A stretch of DNA of 64,000 nt from Telopea speciosissima (taxonomy: Eukaryota > Streptophyta > Magnoliopsida > Proteales > Proteaceae), in NCBI RefSeq assembly GCF_018873765.1, contig NC_057917.1, positions 59,516,464 through 59,580,463 of the forward strand, given 5' to 3'. Shown here in pieces: positions 24,479 through 34,084 of this stretch. The notes beneath the pieces are model-generated. The model had not been told where the DNA came from. It made no database searches and saw nothing but the letters and a program-made list of their open reading frames with translations. Position 1 is the stretch's first letter. The number at the start of each line of letters is the position of its first letter. Position numbers and translations under genes: made by a program.

Positions 24479-24843
24479 GTCGGCCAATTCCATACCTTCT
24501 GCGCAAGAATAGAGGAACGTTTATTTGGGCAAGGGATCATTGGTTCGCCTCTTCTTCGCATGGAGACAAGGATGATTTTGTGTTTGAGGAAGACGATAAT
24601 CATTGTTTTGGTAAGGGTAGGGTGAAAGGGTAAAATAGTCATTTCATATCTAGTTTAAAGTCCACGTCATCACTTAACGTTTACTTGCTAACAGACTGTT
24701 AATTTTGTATTTTTTGAAAAATAGAGGGGGAGTACAAGTGCGTGTTTTGAAACTTCGGGTTTATTATTACTTTAGGCAAAGTACATGGGGTGTACGCATA
24801 ATTTTCTCTTTTTTTTAGGGTGAGGGGGAGAGAAAATCAATAC

Positions 24844-25401
24844 CCTAAGAATAATTGAAAGAATCTTGTATGCCATTTTCTGGATCAAACCTTCATCCTG
24901 CAAATAAAAAATAACTCACACTATAAAGGCAACCTCATTAGGGTAGAAAACCTGACAGGAACTCCCTTAGAAAATAAACTATAATCAACAATAATAGGTA
25001 TAAAAACAGACCTTTAATGCTAGTTTTGTTGCATAAATTAAAACATCAACCTCTTCAACATTCAAACCAACACAGATTCAACCTTCATCTTTCCAGTTTC
25101 CACACAATAAGATTTGACATTTTTTACAATTAGAATGAGATTATCTTTCTATAAGAAACAGCATCGAGAGTTATCAAACTATTAATATAATGAAGCTACA
25201 TGCTCTGAAGGAGTCAACATACCTGGCAAGTGTTGGTGAACATTCATTACCTGCGCCATCAATCTGCATAGAAGCATTGTTTCTAGAGTGTTCTGCTTTA
25301 GCAGCCTCCTTAATCACCTTCAAAAGTTTCTGCCTTATGGTTTTGTAGAACCTCTTGACTACTTCCTTATCAGATATGGAAGTAAACTCACCAATCATAG
25401 A
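24844..25401 (-). pseudogene. RRP12: RRP12-like gene, three adjacent exons (decayed)
   Basis: Exon 25223-25401: acceptor GACAG|TCT, reading SMIGEFTSISDKEVVKRFYK and then QKLLKVIKEAAKAEHSR and SMQIDG, donor CCAG|GTATGT. Exon about 25012-25071 reads GLNVEEVDVLIYATKLALK, donor AAAG|GTCTG; its 5' part is degraded with a stop. Exon 24844-24897: acceptor TTGCAG|GAT, reading DEGLIQKMAYKILSIILR, donor AGG|GTATTG. These match three successive stretches of plant RRP12-like proteins in the right order. The next intron now contains Pack-MULE B and element A, and the following coding exons are missing up to 16273. No exon upstream of 25401 was recognised. The remains are those of a once spliced gene, or a partial duplicate. 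Confidence 0.8.
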
Positions 25402-25409
25402 CTGTCAAT

Positions 25410-26103
25410 GGTTCAAAAAATATTATACACTTCTTAAACTCCCAAACACCATTTCAATTTAGATGAGCCCAAACATATATGGATATTCAAATCAATGGAT
25501 TCCTCCACAGGATTAAGAAATTATTCTTTTCTTTTTTTAACTCCTAATCAAAATGTCTAAGAAAACTGTAGTCGCAGATGGAGATGATCCCATAGCCTTT
25601 TTACCACTATAGAAAATGATTCCAAGTAACACCTAATCAGAGTAAAGAGGAGGGGAGTAAACCACCCATGCTTGGGGGGTTGAAGTCATAAAGAGGATGG
25701 TATACTTGAAAAAGTATTAGGTTGTTCAATTTTCAGGAATCGAAAAAGAACAGCAGATTGTCTACTGAATTTCCAGCTCACACCTATTTTAGAACCTCAC
25801 AAGGTGCAATAGCATATATTAATGAGTTGAAACTAAAAGGAAATATAGTCCACAGTGTTACGATATGATCCCCCCCTCCCCTCCTAAAAAGAAAAAATCC
25901 CTGGTAAGATCTTATAAGCAGGGAAGACATAATTTTGGAATTTCAACAGCGTTAAAATCTGATTGCAAACCTAAGGATTAATAATTCATCTAGTAACCAG
26001 AGTAACTTGACTGGAATTGGAGCTTGTCATTTATCTCGCATGTGTAATTTGAATATAGTTACAATTAATCTGGTTTCACTATGTTGTTTGGGATTCACCA
26101 AAA
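25410..26103. other. gene-free DNA upstream of the RRP12 exon
   Basis: I looked on the minus strand for the RRP12 exon that should precede 25401 (the AxELLSVLxGxF region) and did not find it. The stretch is AT-rich, without open frames or recognisable repeats. Confidence 0.4.
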
Positions 26104-26112
26104 AAAAAACTA

Positions 26113-27573
26113 AAGCAAATTACCTAGACCTCCCCTGACCTTTCTGACAATTCAGGGAACCTCCCCTGCCCTTCTGACAGCTACTCAGACCTCCCCTACT
26201 TTTCAATCTTGGTTTCACTTAGCCCATGTCCATTAACGGTGTTAGTAAAATACCTATTTTGACCAAAATACCATTACTTATAAATGACCAACATCAACGC
26301 ACCCTTTCCCTTTCTTCTTCTTCTTCCTCTTCCTCCTACAAACCCACCTGGTCCCACCCCTCTGCAACCCCATCCACGCAGGGTGAAGAGTCAGTCATTC
26401 AGCAATGGAGAAGATCAAGTGGAAATGGCTCAACCTTCATAGTTGCCGCAGCAGTCTCCTGTTAGTTCAGCTGAATGGAAAGGAAAAAGAGACGGGTCGA
26501 TGAAGACATTCTCCTAATCCTAGATCAATGTGGTAGAAGTTTTTAGATAATTAAAATCAGGGAGAGAGAGAACGGATAGAATGAAATCTGAATGGACTGT
26601 ATCACATAAATGATATCGACCCACCAAAAAATTAAGCCCAAATAGAGGAGGCGAAAGTGCAGCAGAAGAAGAGGAAGGTTCATCTGGTTCTCTCCCTGCT
26701 ATAAAAATATATGATGTTGATGTGTGCGTGAGGTTTCTTGTTTGTGGATTGCCATGCACATTGGTAAGTTGTGATGACTTCTTAAGTTCTTCTCTATATT
26801 TGCCTTTTGTCCTAGGGTTTCCTTTCTTACTTTACTCTTCTTTCCCAACGAGAGTTTTGATTTTGAGAGCTTTGGATCGTGTTCTTCTCACTTGGATCGT
26901 TGGTTTTTCTGATTTTCTCATTTGGGTCGCCGTTTCTTCCTGCTCTCCTCGTTTGATGCGATTATTGTTGGATGTTCTTTCCTCAGATTTGCTGATTTCT
27001 CCTGGTTTTTCAGCTGGGTGGGTTGGTTTCGTCTACTTGGAGAACTTCTTAGTTCTAATTAGAGTTTTTTTTTTGGGTGGATATCTCAGATTCATACCTA
27101 ATTCGAGGTTTTCAACCCAATTAGTTGATGAAATATGGTTTATTTAAGAGGGATTTTGATAAAATTATCAGGGGATCCTTCAAATTTCTGCAATTCGAGG
27201 GGTGGTGGCAAATGGTTGGGTTAATTTCTACCGTCGAAGAAGATCACTTTCGGTGACAGGGCGAGGTGGGGTGATCAATTAGAGTTGCAGTTGAGGGTTT
27301 TTTTTGGAACATGGAAGGTAGCAGAGAAGAAGAAGAAAAAGAAAGGAAAAGGGTGTAAGGGCAATAGGGTAATTTTCTATAGGGAAAATAGGTATAATTT
27401 TCAGGTTTCTTAATTTTTTCAAATCTATCCGTTACCTGACGTTAAAATATTAACGGACATGGGCTAAGTGAAACCAAGTTTGAAAAGTAGGGGAGGTCTG
27501 AGTAGTTGTCAGAAGGGCAGGGGGGGTTCCCTGAATTGTCAAAAAGGTCAGGGGAGGTCTAAGTAATTTGCTC
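26113..27573. mobile_element. Mutator-like element C, clean 9-bp TSD
   Basis: TIRs of about 125 bp: the left begins AAGCAAATTACCTAGACCTC and the right complement begins GAGCAAATTACTTAGACCTC. The target duplication AAAAAACTA is exact at 26104-26112 and 27574-27582. The interior (about 1.2 kb) has no transposase. It contains a poly-Ser open frame (26226-26465) and a hydrophobic open frame of 141 codons at 26722-27147 that I do not recognise. These may be captured DNA or chance. Confidence 0.8.
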
Positions 27574-28176
27574 AAAAAACTATGCTGTTTGGAAGACATA
27601 ATTTTGGAATTTCAACCACGTCAAATAAATGTTTGAGAACCTAATGATTAATGGTTAACCCAGTAACTTCACTGGTCAAGTTTATACAAACAAGATGACA
27701 AAATGTTTTCTATTAACATATAGTTATAATTTGAACATGGATTCCTAAATTGTTTGTTAATGCATGAATCTATTAATTTTAAACCTGTCATAGAAGTTAG
27801 ATTATTGTATTATCCTGAGAACAAAATCAGTATCTAGCGTACTGGCGCACCCACAAGTATATGGAAATAGGGAACAATAACCATAAACAACCGAAACATC
27901 TATACAGTACTCTATCTCTGCTAGCCTCCTATGGGGCTATGGATGTAACTTGTAAGTGATAAGCAATACTAAGATATTAACTTCCATAAAATATAGAGGC
28001 ATATTAAGCATAAGTACAACTAAGATGATCTCCATGGGAGTTGGGATAAGAAAAGAACGTTCATGAGAGCTGTAAAATGCATCTATTGTACCTCTCTCTA
28101 CAAAGATAAACTATATGATGTAGCATAGTACAGAGCATAACAAGTTACTAGAAAGGATTTTACAACAATGAATCTC

Positions 28177-30126
28177 TCACCTAACAAATATTTCAGTCCA
28201 ACACCTATCAATGGCTGATCGCACCTTCTTACGCTTACAGACATCTTGAACAACCCTTTTCCAAGTGGAGGCCTTCGGAGGGAGAAACTTCTGCAGCATT
28301 ACTTCCACAATCTTAGAAGCACCTTCTATTCTTTGATGCTTTGTTAGTCGTACCACAAGCTCATCTAGAAACTCCTGTCCATTGTGAGTTGGGCCTTCAA
28401 AATTCTTCAAAAATATGTTACAAGTATCTGAATTTGGATCACAATGCTGATCCAACATTCTATTTAGGAGATCTATGGCAAGAGAAATGTTGCCCTTCTT
28501 GCACAAACTATTGAAGAGTATATTATACGTGACAATGTCTGGTTGAGCCTCAGGCCCCCCAAAAAGCATCTCATTCAATAGCTTCAGACCATCATCCACA
28601 AGGCCAGCATTGCAGAGACCATGTATCATTGAACTGTAAGCAACAGCATCAGGCTTACATCCTCTACCCAACATATGCTTCCACACCATCAACCCCTCCT
28701 TGAGCTTCCCATCCTTGCAGAGGCCGTCAATAAGTACACTATGACAAACCTCATTAGGAGCACATCTACTCTTCCCCATCTCCTTCCACACAAGAATTGC
28801 TTGATGGCTATTACCTATCTTGAAAAAACCCCTCATTAGGGAGCTGTAAGTGAAGGCATTGGGCATACAACCTGTATCCACCATCTCTAAAAGAACCTTC
28901 TGGGCTTCATCGAGTTTTCCTTCCCGGCAAAGACCATCTATAAGAGCACTATAGACTACAGTATTTGGTTTGCAACCCTTCCCTACCATCTCCTGCCACA
29001 ATCTCATTGCCTCCTTTGAGTTTCCCTCTTTAAACAATCCACTAACAAGTGAAGAATAAACAAACTCATTTGGATTGTGCCCCCGTTCCTCCATCCAAAC
29101 CAAGACACGGGCCCCATCAGTAGTTCTCCCTTGCTTGACAAGGCCATTGATAATAATGCCATATGTAATGTTGTTTGGTATGCATTTGTTTGAGACCATC
29201 CGTTCCAAAAGTTTGATAGCCTTGTCCAATTGCCCTTTCAGGCACAAACCATGAATGAGGGTGTTGTAGGTCACTTCATTCGGAACACAACCTTTAAGAA
29301 ACATATTGTCAACAAGCTTTGCTGCACGAGCCATATCACCCTTCTTGCATAACGCGTTGATCAATACATTAAATGTCACAGGGCTGGGGAAGCACCCTTC
29401 AATCTGCATCTCATCCAACAAGGAAACAGCTTCATCAATCCTATTCTCCTTGCATAACCCATCCATCAAAGTGCTATAAGTGAAAACATCAGGAGTACAG
29501 TTTCTAAACGACATTTCGCGGAACATTTCACTTGCTCTATCAGTCATTCCCAATTTACACAAGACCTTGATGATTAAATTGTAAGTGAGGGCATTAGGTG
29601 AGATACCCTTCCCCAATCCATGTGAGTGAAACATCATAGCATGGTCAAAGAGACCCGCTTGAACAAGAACGTTAAGTACAGAATTAAATGACCGAACTGT
29701 TTGCTTACACTGAAACTCCACTACCATTCGATCAAAGAGGTTGACCGCTTTGTCGGGCAAACGAGCCCTTCCATAAGCTTTGAACACAAGGATGAAAATT
29801 TTCTCTAAGAACACACGCTTCTCTCGCTTCATTCGATCCAATACCCTCTCCAATGATGCAAAGTCCCCCAAATCAGCAAAATTATTTATGAGAAAATAAA
29901 AGGTGGAATCACCCTGTCTGTAGGAACCCAATTTAGGACCCGATTTGAAGATCTCTTCAGCAAGAGGTGGTTCATTACTATCCTCATTGGGTTGCTCAGT
30001 CTTAGAAGTATTAGTCAAAGAAACGCTAGCTGAAAAGCAGCAACAACCAAAGGGAGCTGAAAACTTACATGGGTTCAAAGAACGTTTCCACCTTTGCCTT
30101 TTTCTGAGTAGGGTAATGCAGAACAT
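28177..30126 (-). CDS. EMB1025: P-class pentatricopeptide repeat protein (EMB1025/At4g20090-like)
   Basis: Intact, intronless, 649 codons. PPR proteins bind organellar RNA and help process or stabilise transcripts. The basic, Ser-rich N terminus (MFCITLLRKRQRWKR) fits a mitochondrial or plastid transit peptide. About 14 tandem 35-residue P-type repeats run from about residue 74 to 580, with typical units such as VTYNTLIHGLCLKGQLDKAI. No E, DYW or SMR domain follows. The C-terminal part (VEVMLQKFLPPKASTW, then RSAIDRCW) matches the non-repeat tail of Arabidopsis At4g20090 (EMBRYO DEFECTIVE 1025), and length and order agree with it. The first ATG at 30126 is chosen because it gives the transit peptide; no in-frame Met lies upstream before a stop. 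It has no visible lesions, unlike neighbouring remnants. Function is inferred from the orthologue family. Confidence 0.93.
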   Translation of the reverse strand: MFCITLLRKRQRWKRSLNPCKFSAPFGCCCFSASVSLTNTSKTEQPNEDSNEPPLAEEIFKSGPKLGSYRQGDSTFYFLINNFADLGDFASLERVLDRMKREKRVFLEKIFILVFKAYGRARLPDKAVNLFDRMVVEFQCKQTVRSFNSVLNVLVQAGLFDHAMMFHSHGLGKGISPNALTYNLIIKVLCKLGMTDRASEMFREMSFRNCTPDVFTYSTLMDGLCKENRIDEAVSLLDEMQIEGCFPSPVTFNVLINALCKKGDMARAAKLVDNMFLKGCVPNEVTYNTLIHGLCLKGQLDKAIKLLERMVSNKCIPNNITYGIIINGLVKQGRTTDGARVLVWMEERGHNPNEFVYSSLVSGLFKEGNSKEAMRLWQEMVGKGCKPNTVVYSALIDGLCREGKLDEAQKVLLEMVDTGCMPNAFTYSSLMRGFFKIGNSHQAILVWKEMGKSRCAPNEVCHSVLIDGLCKDGKLKEGLMVWKHMLGRGCKPDAVAYSSMIHGLCNAGLVDDGLKLLNEMLFGGPEAQPDIVTYNILFNSLCKKGNISLAIDLLNRMLDQHCDPNSDTCNIFLKNFEGPTHNGQEFLDELVVRLTKHQRIEGASKIVEVMLQKFLPPKASTWKRVVQDVCKRKKVRSAIDRCWTEIFVR

Positions 30127-30607
30127 GGTTGATTACTTGAAGTTCTGATGGAAAAAACCATCTTCAGAGGAACTCCCGGTCATTGTGCAGGGAACTGAGG
30201 GTTTGCTGCGGATTTCGACTGAAACAAGAATAAACAGAGAACGGTGACAAGGAGGAATGCTTGAAAGGAAAAGGAGACCTGTCAGAATCATAGTTAAAAC
30301 GGAAAGGGCAAAAAAATTTGTTCGGTACGGCGTGTTTAAAATGGCTCAAAAATTAAACGGGACGGTCATAAATGCGGTCAATGCGGTCAAACATTCTGAG
30401 AACGAAAAATAAACAGTACGAGTTTTCAACGTTTAAATTTTCAAATATGGGACCAAAAAAACAGCAATATACACACAAAATTTGACCTAAATGCATGCAT
30501 CCAAAATTCAAGGCAACTATAACATCTAAACAAAATACATACAAATATCCACATTTCATTCTAACCCATTCTAAACTCCAAAATCAAAGCATTTATTCAT
30601 CGGGCCC

Positions 30608-30850
30608 TACCAGTATGGATTTGGCAATCCATATATCAAATGATCCAAAGCAGATCCCGTATGGGAGAAGAAACTATGGTTCAAATTGCAGAACCCCTGT
30701 TCAATTCATTATAGGCCGCTACCAGTATGGATTTGGCAATCTATATATCAAATGATCCTCAAAAATGTTACCTACAGTTCAAAGGCCTTGTATATTGCAA
30801 GGGCCAAGATTTTCAGTGCAGTATGGGAGAAGAAACTACCAATTTTTCAC
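30608..30850. repeat. short interleaved direct duplications
   Basis: CCAGTATGGATTTGGCAATC plus ATATATCAAATGATCC occurs at about 30610 and again at about 30721. GTATGGGAGAAGAAACTA occurs at about 30659 and 30822. They suggest a local duplication of about 110-160 bp with later change. No coding meaning was found. Confidence 0.6.
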
Positions 30851-30999
30851 AAGAGAACAGGACCAAGAAAGATTCAAGAGGAACCAAATCCTGTGATTTT
30901 GATAATCGGAGAAGTTGATAATCTATAAAATGGAAAGGAAACAACTTTGATGGAAAATCTGAACTCTCAAGTTCTAGATCTAATGGTATGCTACAGAAA

Positions 31000-31230
31000 C
31001 CAAAAGTCCCAATACAGAACAAATACAATTTTCCCTTTAGCCTTCCTAACAATGCCACCAAAGCCAGCTGGCCCAGGGTATCCCAAAGAGTTAAAATTCT
31101 TGTTCAACATTATAAGATGAGGAGATAGTTCCCAAGATTGATGTATATGGAGGGGTGTCACTGTAATCAATCTTGGAAGATTGCCCAAACGAGAGGCAAT
31201 ACTCCATGTACTTCCATCTTCCAAATAAGA
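31000..31230 (-). mobile_element. LINE RNase H-domain scrap
   Basis: On the minus strand LNKNFNSLGYPGPAGFGGIV resembles the first strand of the LINE-type RNase H domain (canonical NFDGSSxGNPGxAGxGGIxR). Only this block is preserved and the catalytic context is lost. Confidence is limited by the short length. Confidence 0.45.
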
Positions 31231-31239
31231 GAGAGAGAT

Positions 31240-32110
31240 TACCCAAACTGATAGAGAAGTTGAATGTCAATCCTAAGTCCTAAATTCTTGAATCAGTGGC
31301 TGAAAATCTCGGAGTGTTTTAATGGTAGTCCATCTGCAGAGAATCCCAACCCTAAGTCCTGAGTCTTAATTTCCTTTTTCAGAAAAGTTGAATGTCAATC
31401 TGCATTTTCGGCGAGGTGAAATTGGGGATTTCAGGACCACGAGGTTTAAAAATCTCATTTTGGATTTGAATCATCGACGACTCTGAAGGTTCTGTGTCCT
31501 TTACATCTTCGAAGGAAGCCCATTGATATTCTTGAAGGAGTTTCAAATGAAAAGAAAAGAGTGCCCTTGTGGCTTTCGATTTGATAAGATTAGGCTGTAA
31601 GAGAGAGAGAGATTTACCAGCTCCAGCGCCGATGTTGCTGCTGCTGCTGCAACAACAGGGGGTCGTGTCTTCGCTTCGAACACTTGTAGTCTTGCTCTTG
31701 TACCGTCATAGGGGGCAGGGAAGGGGTGACAGCAGGAGGGAGGAGTCGTTGGACGCTGGTACCTCGAACTCTCAGGGATGGGACGTAGGGTTTGAATGTT
31801 GCAGATTTGAGAACGAAGAGATTAGTGGAGTGTCGACTGTAGAACAGTCGTAACTCGAACCCAAAGTTTCAAAAGACGACCGATTCCTTCTTTTTTTTGG
31901 GTGAAAAAAGACGACCGATTCCTATCCGCGATCTAAACGCTTTTAGTCGTGAATCGGTTATCTTGAATCATCCAGTTTATTGACCCGTTTCTTGAAGTCC
32001 ATTTATCCACATCCAAATTTGCTTCAAGCAAAAAAGAAAAAACAATCCAAGCTAGAGTTGATGGAGTATTTTTTAGGGTTTGGATGTGCTCAAAAGGGAA
32101 TTGGATCTTA
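31240..32110. other. gene-free DNA
   Basis: No gene is supported. A 17-base direct repeat (AAAGACGACCGATTCCT type) occurs at about 31873 and 31907. A 94-codon plus-strand frame at 31569-31853 has no recognisable domain and biased composition. Confidence 0.35.
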
Positions 32111-32117
32111 TCCCACC

Positions 32118-32279
32118 GTGGCGGGAGCTGCACCTGTGCAACACCACTAAACAACAAGGAAAATGGGGGTAAGGTAGTCATTTCACAGGTGGGTCCCACT
32201 TGGGCCCCACATGTGAAATGACCACCTCCCCCCTGTATTCAAGGTGGGTTTTGGTGCTGCACCATGCAGCTCCCGCCAC
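32118..32279. mobile_element. GTGGCGGGAGCTG-type hairpin MITE
   Basis: The ends are perfect inverted repeats (GTGGCGGGAGCTGCA and TGCAGCTCCCGCCAC). The centre is a second long palindrome, GTCATTTCACAGGTGGG...CCCCACATGTGAAATGAC. The whole element can fold back on itself. It belongs to the family seen at 13752-13930. No clear target duplication was found. Confidence 0.7.
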
Positions 32280-32329
32280 AACTGCACAAGATCCAAGTCC
32301 GCTCAAAAGAGGGTTATGTTGGCGTATAT

Positions 32330-34078
32330 GAGATGGTGCTTCTGTTGACATTTAGAATGATGGCTGGAATCCCTACAAATAAGGGTGTTAAGGTCAGTAT
32401 ACTATGTCCAAGGTCTCCTACTATTTGCAAAGTGGTTGATTTAATTGATCAGGATAACATGACATGGAATACCAATCTATTGCACTCTTTATTTTTTTCA
32501 TCTAATGTGGATAATATATTAAAGATACAACTACCATTATTTCCTCATGGGGATAAGCCTAAATGGATGGGGTCAAAAAATGGTCTCTTTTTTGTTAAGA
32601 GTGTCTATCATATTGTTGCATCCAATTTATCCGATGAGACATCATTTGCAGCATCAACATCAAGGATGTATTCATGGTTGGATGTTTGGAAGAAAATCTA
32701 GAGCACAAACACTCTACCAAAGATCCAGCGTTTCTTGTGGAGATCGTGTGTCGCAGGAGTGGCAACAACTGATGCTCTTCATCATCTCCAGATTAATATT
32801 GAAAATGGTTGCATACGTTGTGGGAAGAGCGAAACAATTTCACATATATTGTTGGGTTGTGACTTCATTCGTGCTACATGGTTTAGGAGTGCTTTGGGGT
32901 TTCCCTTCCACCAGGAGATGAACCAACACTATGGCAATGGATCAAAGGATGGGATTCTATTTCTCAACAAAAGAAAGTTTGTTAGGATTATTCTTGCCAT
33001 GCATCTTTCATTTGTTGGATGCTATGGAAAGTCCGAAATGGATAAGTTTTTAGTTGTCGAACTTGGTTGCCTGAAGAGATAATAGAAGCTTCCTACTTAG
33101 CTTTCCAAGAATTTCAGAATTCATTTCCTTCCCAAGGATCACAGAAACAACCTCAATCCTTACAACCTTTGAGTGTTTCGAGATGGTTTGCCCCTGCACC
33201 AGGTTTGGTTAAAATCAATTGCGATCATAGTTCGAGAACTCGCGAGATCTCACCGAGTTTCTCGATTTTTGAAAAAGCCAAGACGAGACTGCCTGCGAGT
33301 CTCAAAAGTGCAATATCTCAGCGAGATCTCAGATCTCGGTTTGGATCTCGGTTTCAACCCATTATTTTAACCCACCTACCACTTAAATACCTTACCTAAC
33401 TGGACAAAACTCGACATATCTTGGTCAGATCTCAGGAAGATCTCGGATCTCGGGTCCAGATCTTGGGTTGATCCAAAGTTGAGGCTTCAAGTTGAAAAAT
33501 TAAAATGCACCAACTAGGCGAGATCTCGACTCGTCTCGATTTTTCCAAGAGCCGAGTTGGTCCCGAGACCCGAGTTTTAGTACCTTGATTGCGATGCAAG
33601 TCTGATCTATAACAGATCAACTGGAGGTTTAGGTGTAATCTATCTGGATTTTAGAGGATATCCTCTCCATGTTGTTACAATTCCAACAATGTTTTTTGTT
33701 GTGGTAGTTGGTGAAGCCATGGTCATTCACTCCTCATTGCTACATGCGCTTTCAGAAGGGTTTGAGTAGGTGGTTGTTGAGTCGGATAGCAAAGATGTCG
33801 ACGTGATCTCCTACTTGTAGAAGGGAATTACTTCTTCTCCATTAAGTCTGAGAGTTATATTAGAGGATATCATATTCCTATCAAGTTACTTTGTTAGTTG
33901 TATTTTCACTTTTGTTCCAAGGGAGAATAACAGCTTCGCCAACTCCCTAGCAAGGAGGTTCCTATCGGTGACGTGTATGATTGTGTGGCCTATTTCCGAT
34001 CCATGGTTGCTTGATTTGTGCAATGCCCAACCATGAGTTTCTCACGTTATCCTTAATAATATTTTCTTACAAAAAAAA
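32330..34078 (+). mobile_element. 3' half of an L1-type LINE, with nested MITE
   Basis: The frame at 32360-32701 carries the linker before the zf-RVT domain (PKWMGSKNGLFFVKSVYHI). The frame from about 32700 reads IQRFLWRSCVAGVATTDALH and CIRCGKSETISHILLGCDF, the reverse-transcriptase zinc-binding domain (C-x2-C...H-x4-C). From about 33190 the RNase H domain starts (PGLVKIN), is interrupted by a MITE at 33226-33587, and resumes with CDASLIYNRSTGGLGVIY, VESDSKD and PRENNSFANSLARRF. A poly(A) tail is at about 34070-34078. Stops and frameshifts are frequent, and the RT and endonuclease are missing (5' truncation). Confidence 0.8.
33226..33587. mobile_element. hAT-type MITE inside the LINE RNase H domain
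   Basis: It is flanked by an exact 8-bp duplication ATTGCGAT (33218-33225 and 33588-33595); removing the insert and one copy restores the reading KINCDAS. The termini CATAGTTCGAGAACTCG and, on the complement, CAAGGTACTAAAACTCG are imperfect TIRs. The interior is full of CGAGATCTCG words. It is related at the terminus to the MITE at 476-930. Confidence 0.85.
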
Positions 34079-34084
34079 ATCATC

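Larger units (their letters stand above)
19796..24806. mobile_element. Pack-MULE-type element B carrying a gene fragment and a nested LTR element
   Basis: Left TIR about 19796-20058 (begins GGGAAAATTATGGGTACACC). The right TIR, about 24509-24806 on the complement, begins GAAAATTATGCGTACACC. Both share AACCCGAAGTTTCAAAA, ACAAAATTAACAGTC, AAGTAAACGTTAAGTGATGA and GCGAAGAAGAGGCGAACCA. The left arm lacks about 45 bp present in the right. T-rich flanks (TCTTTTTTTTTT on the left, TCTTTTTTTT on the right) fit a 9-10 bp TSD. There is no transposase. Between the TIRs lies a syntaxin-6-like gene fragment (20089-21182 plus 24484-24508) split by an LTR element (21183-24478). Without the insertion the element is about 1.7 kb, typical of Pack-MULEs. 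Confidence 0.8.

Noticed and set aside
29945-30148. Plus-strand open frame over the PPR start
   Set aside because: Antisense shadow of the PPR coding sequence.
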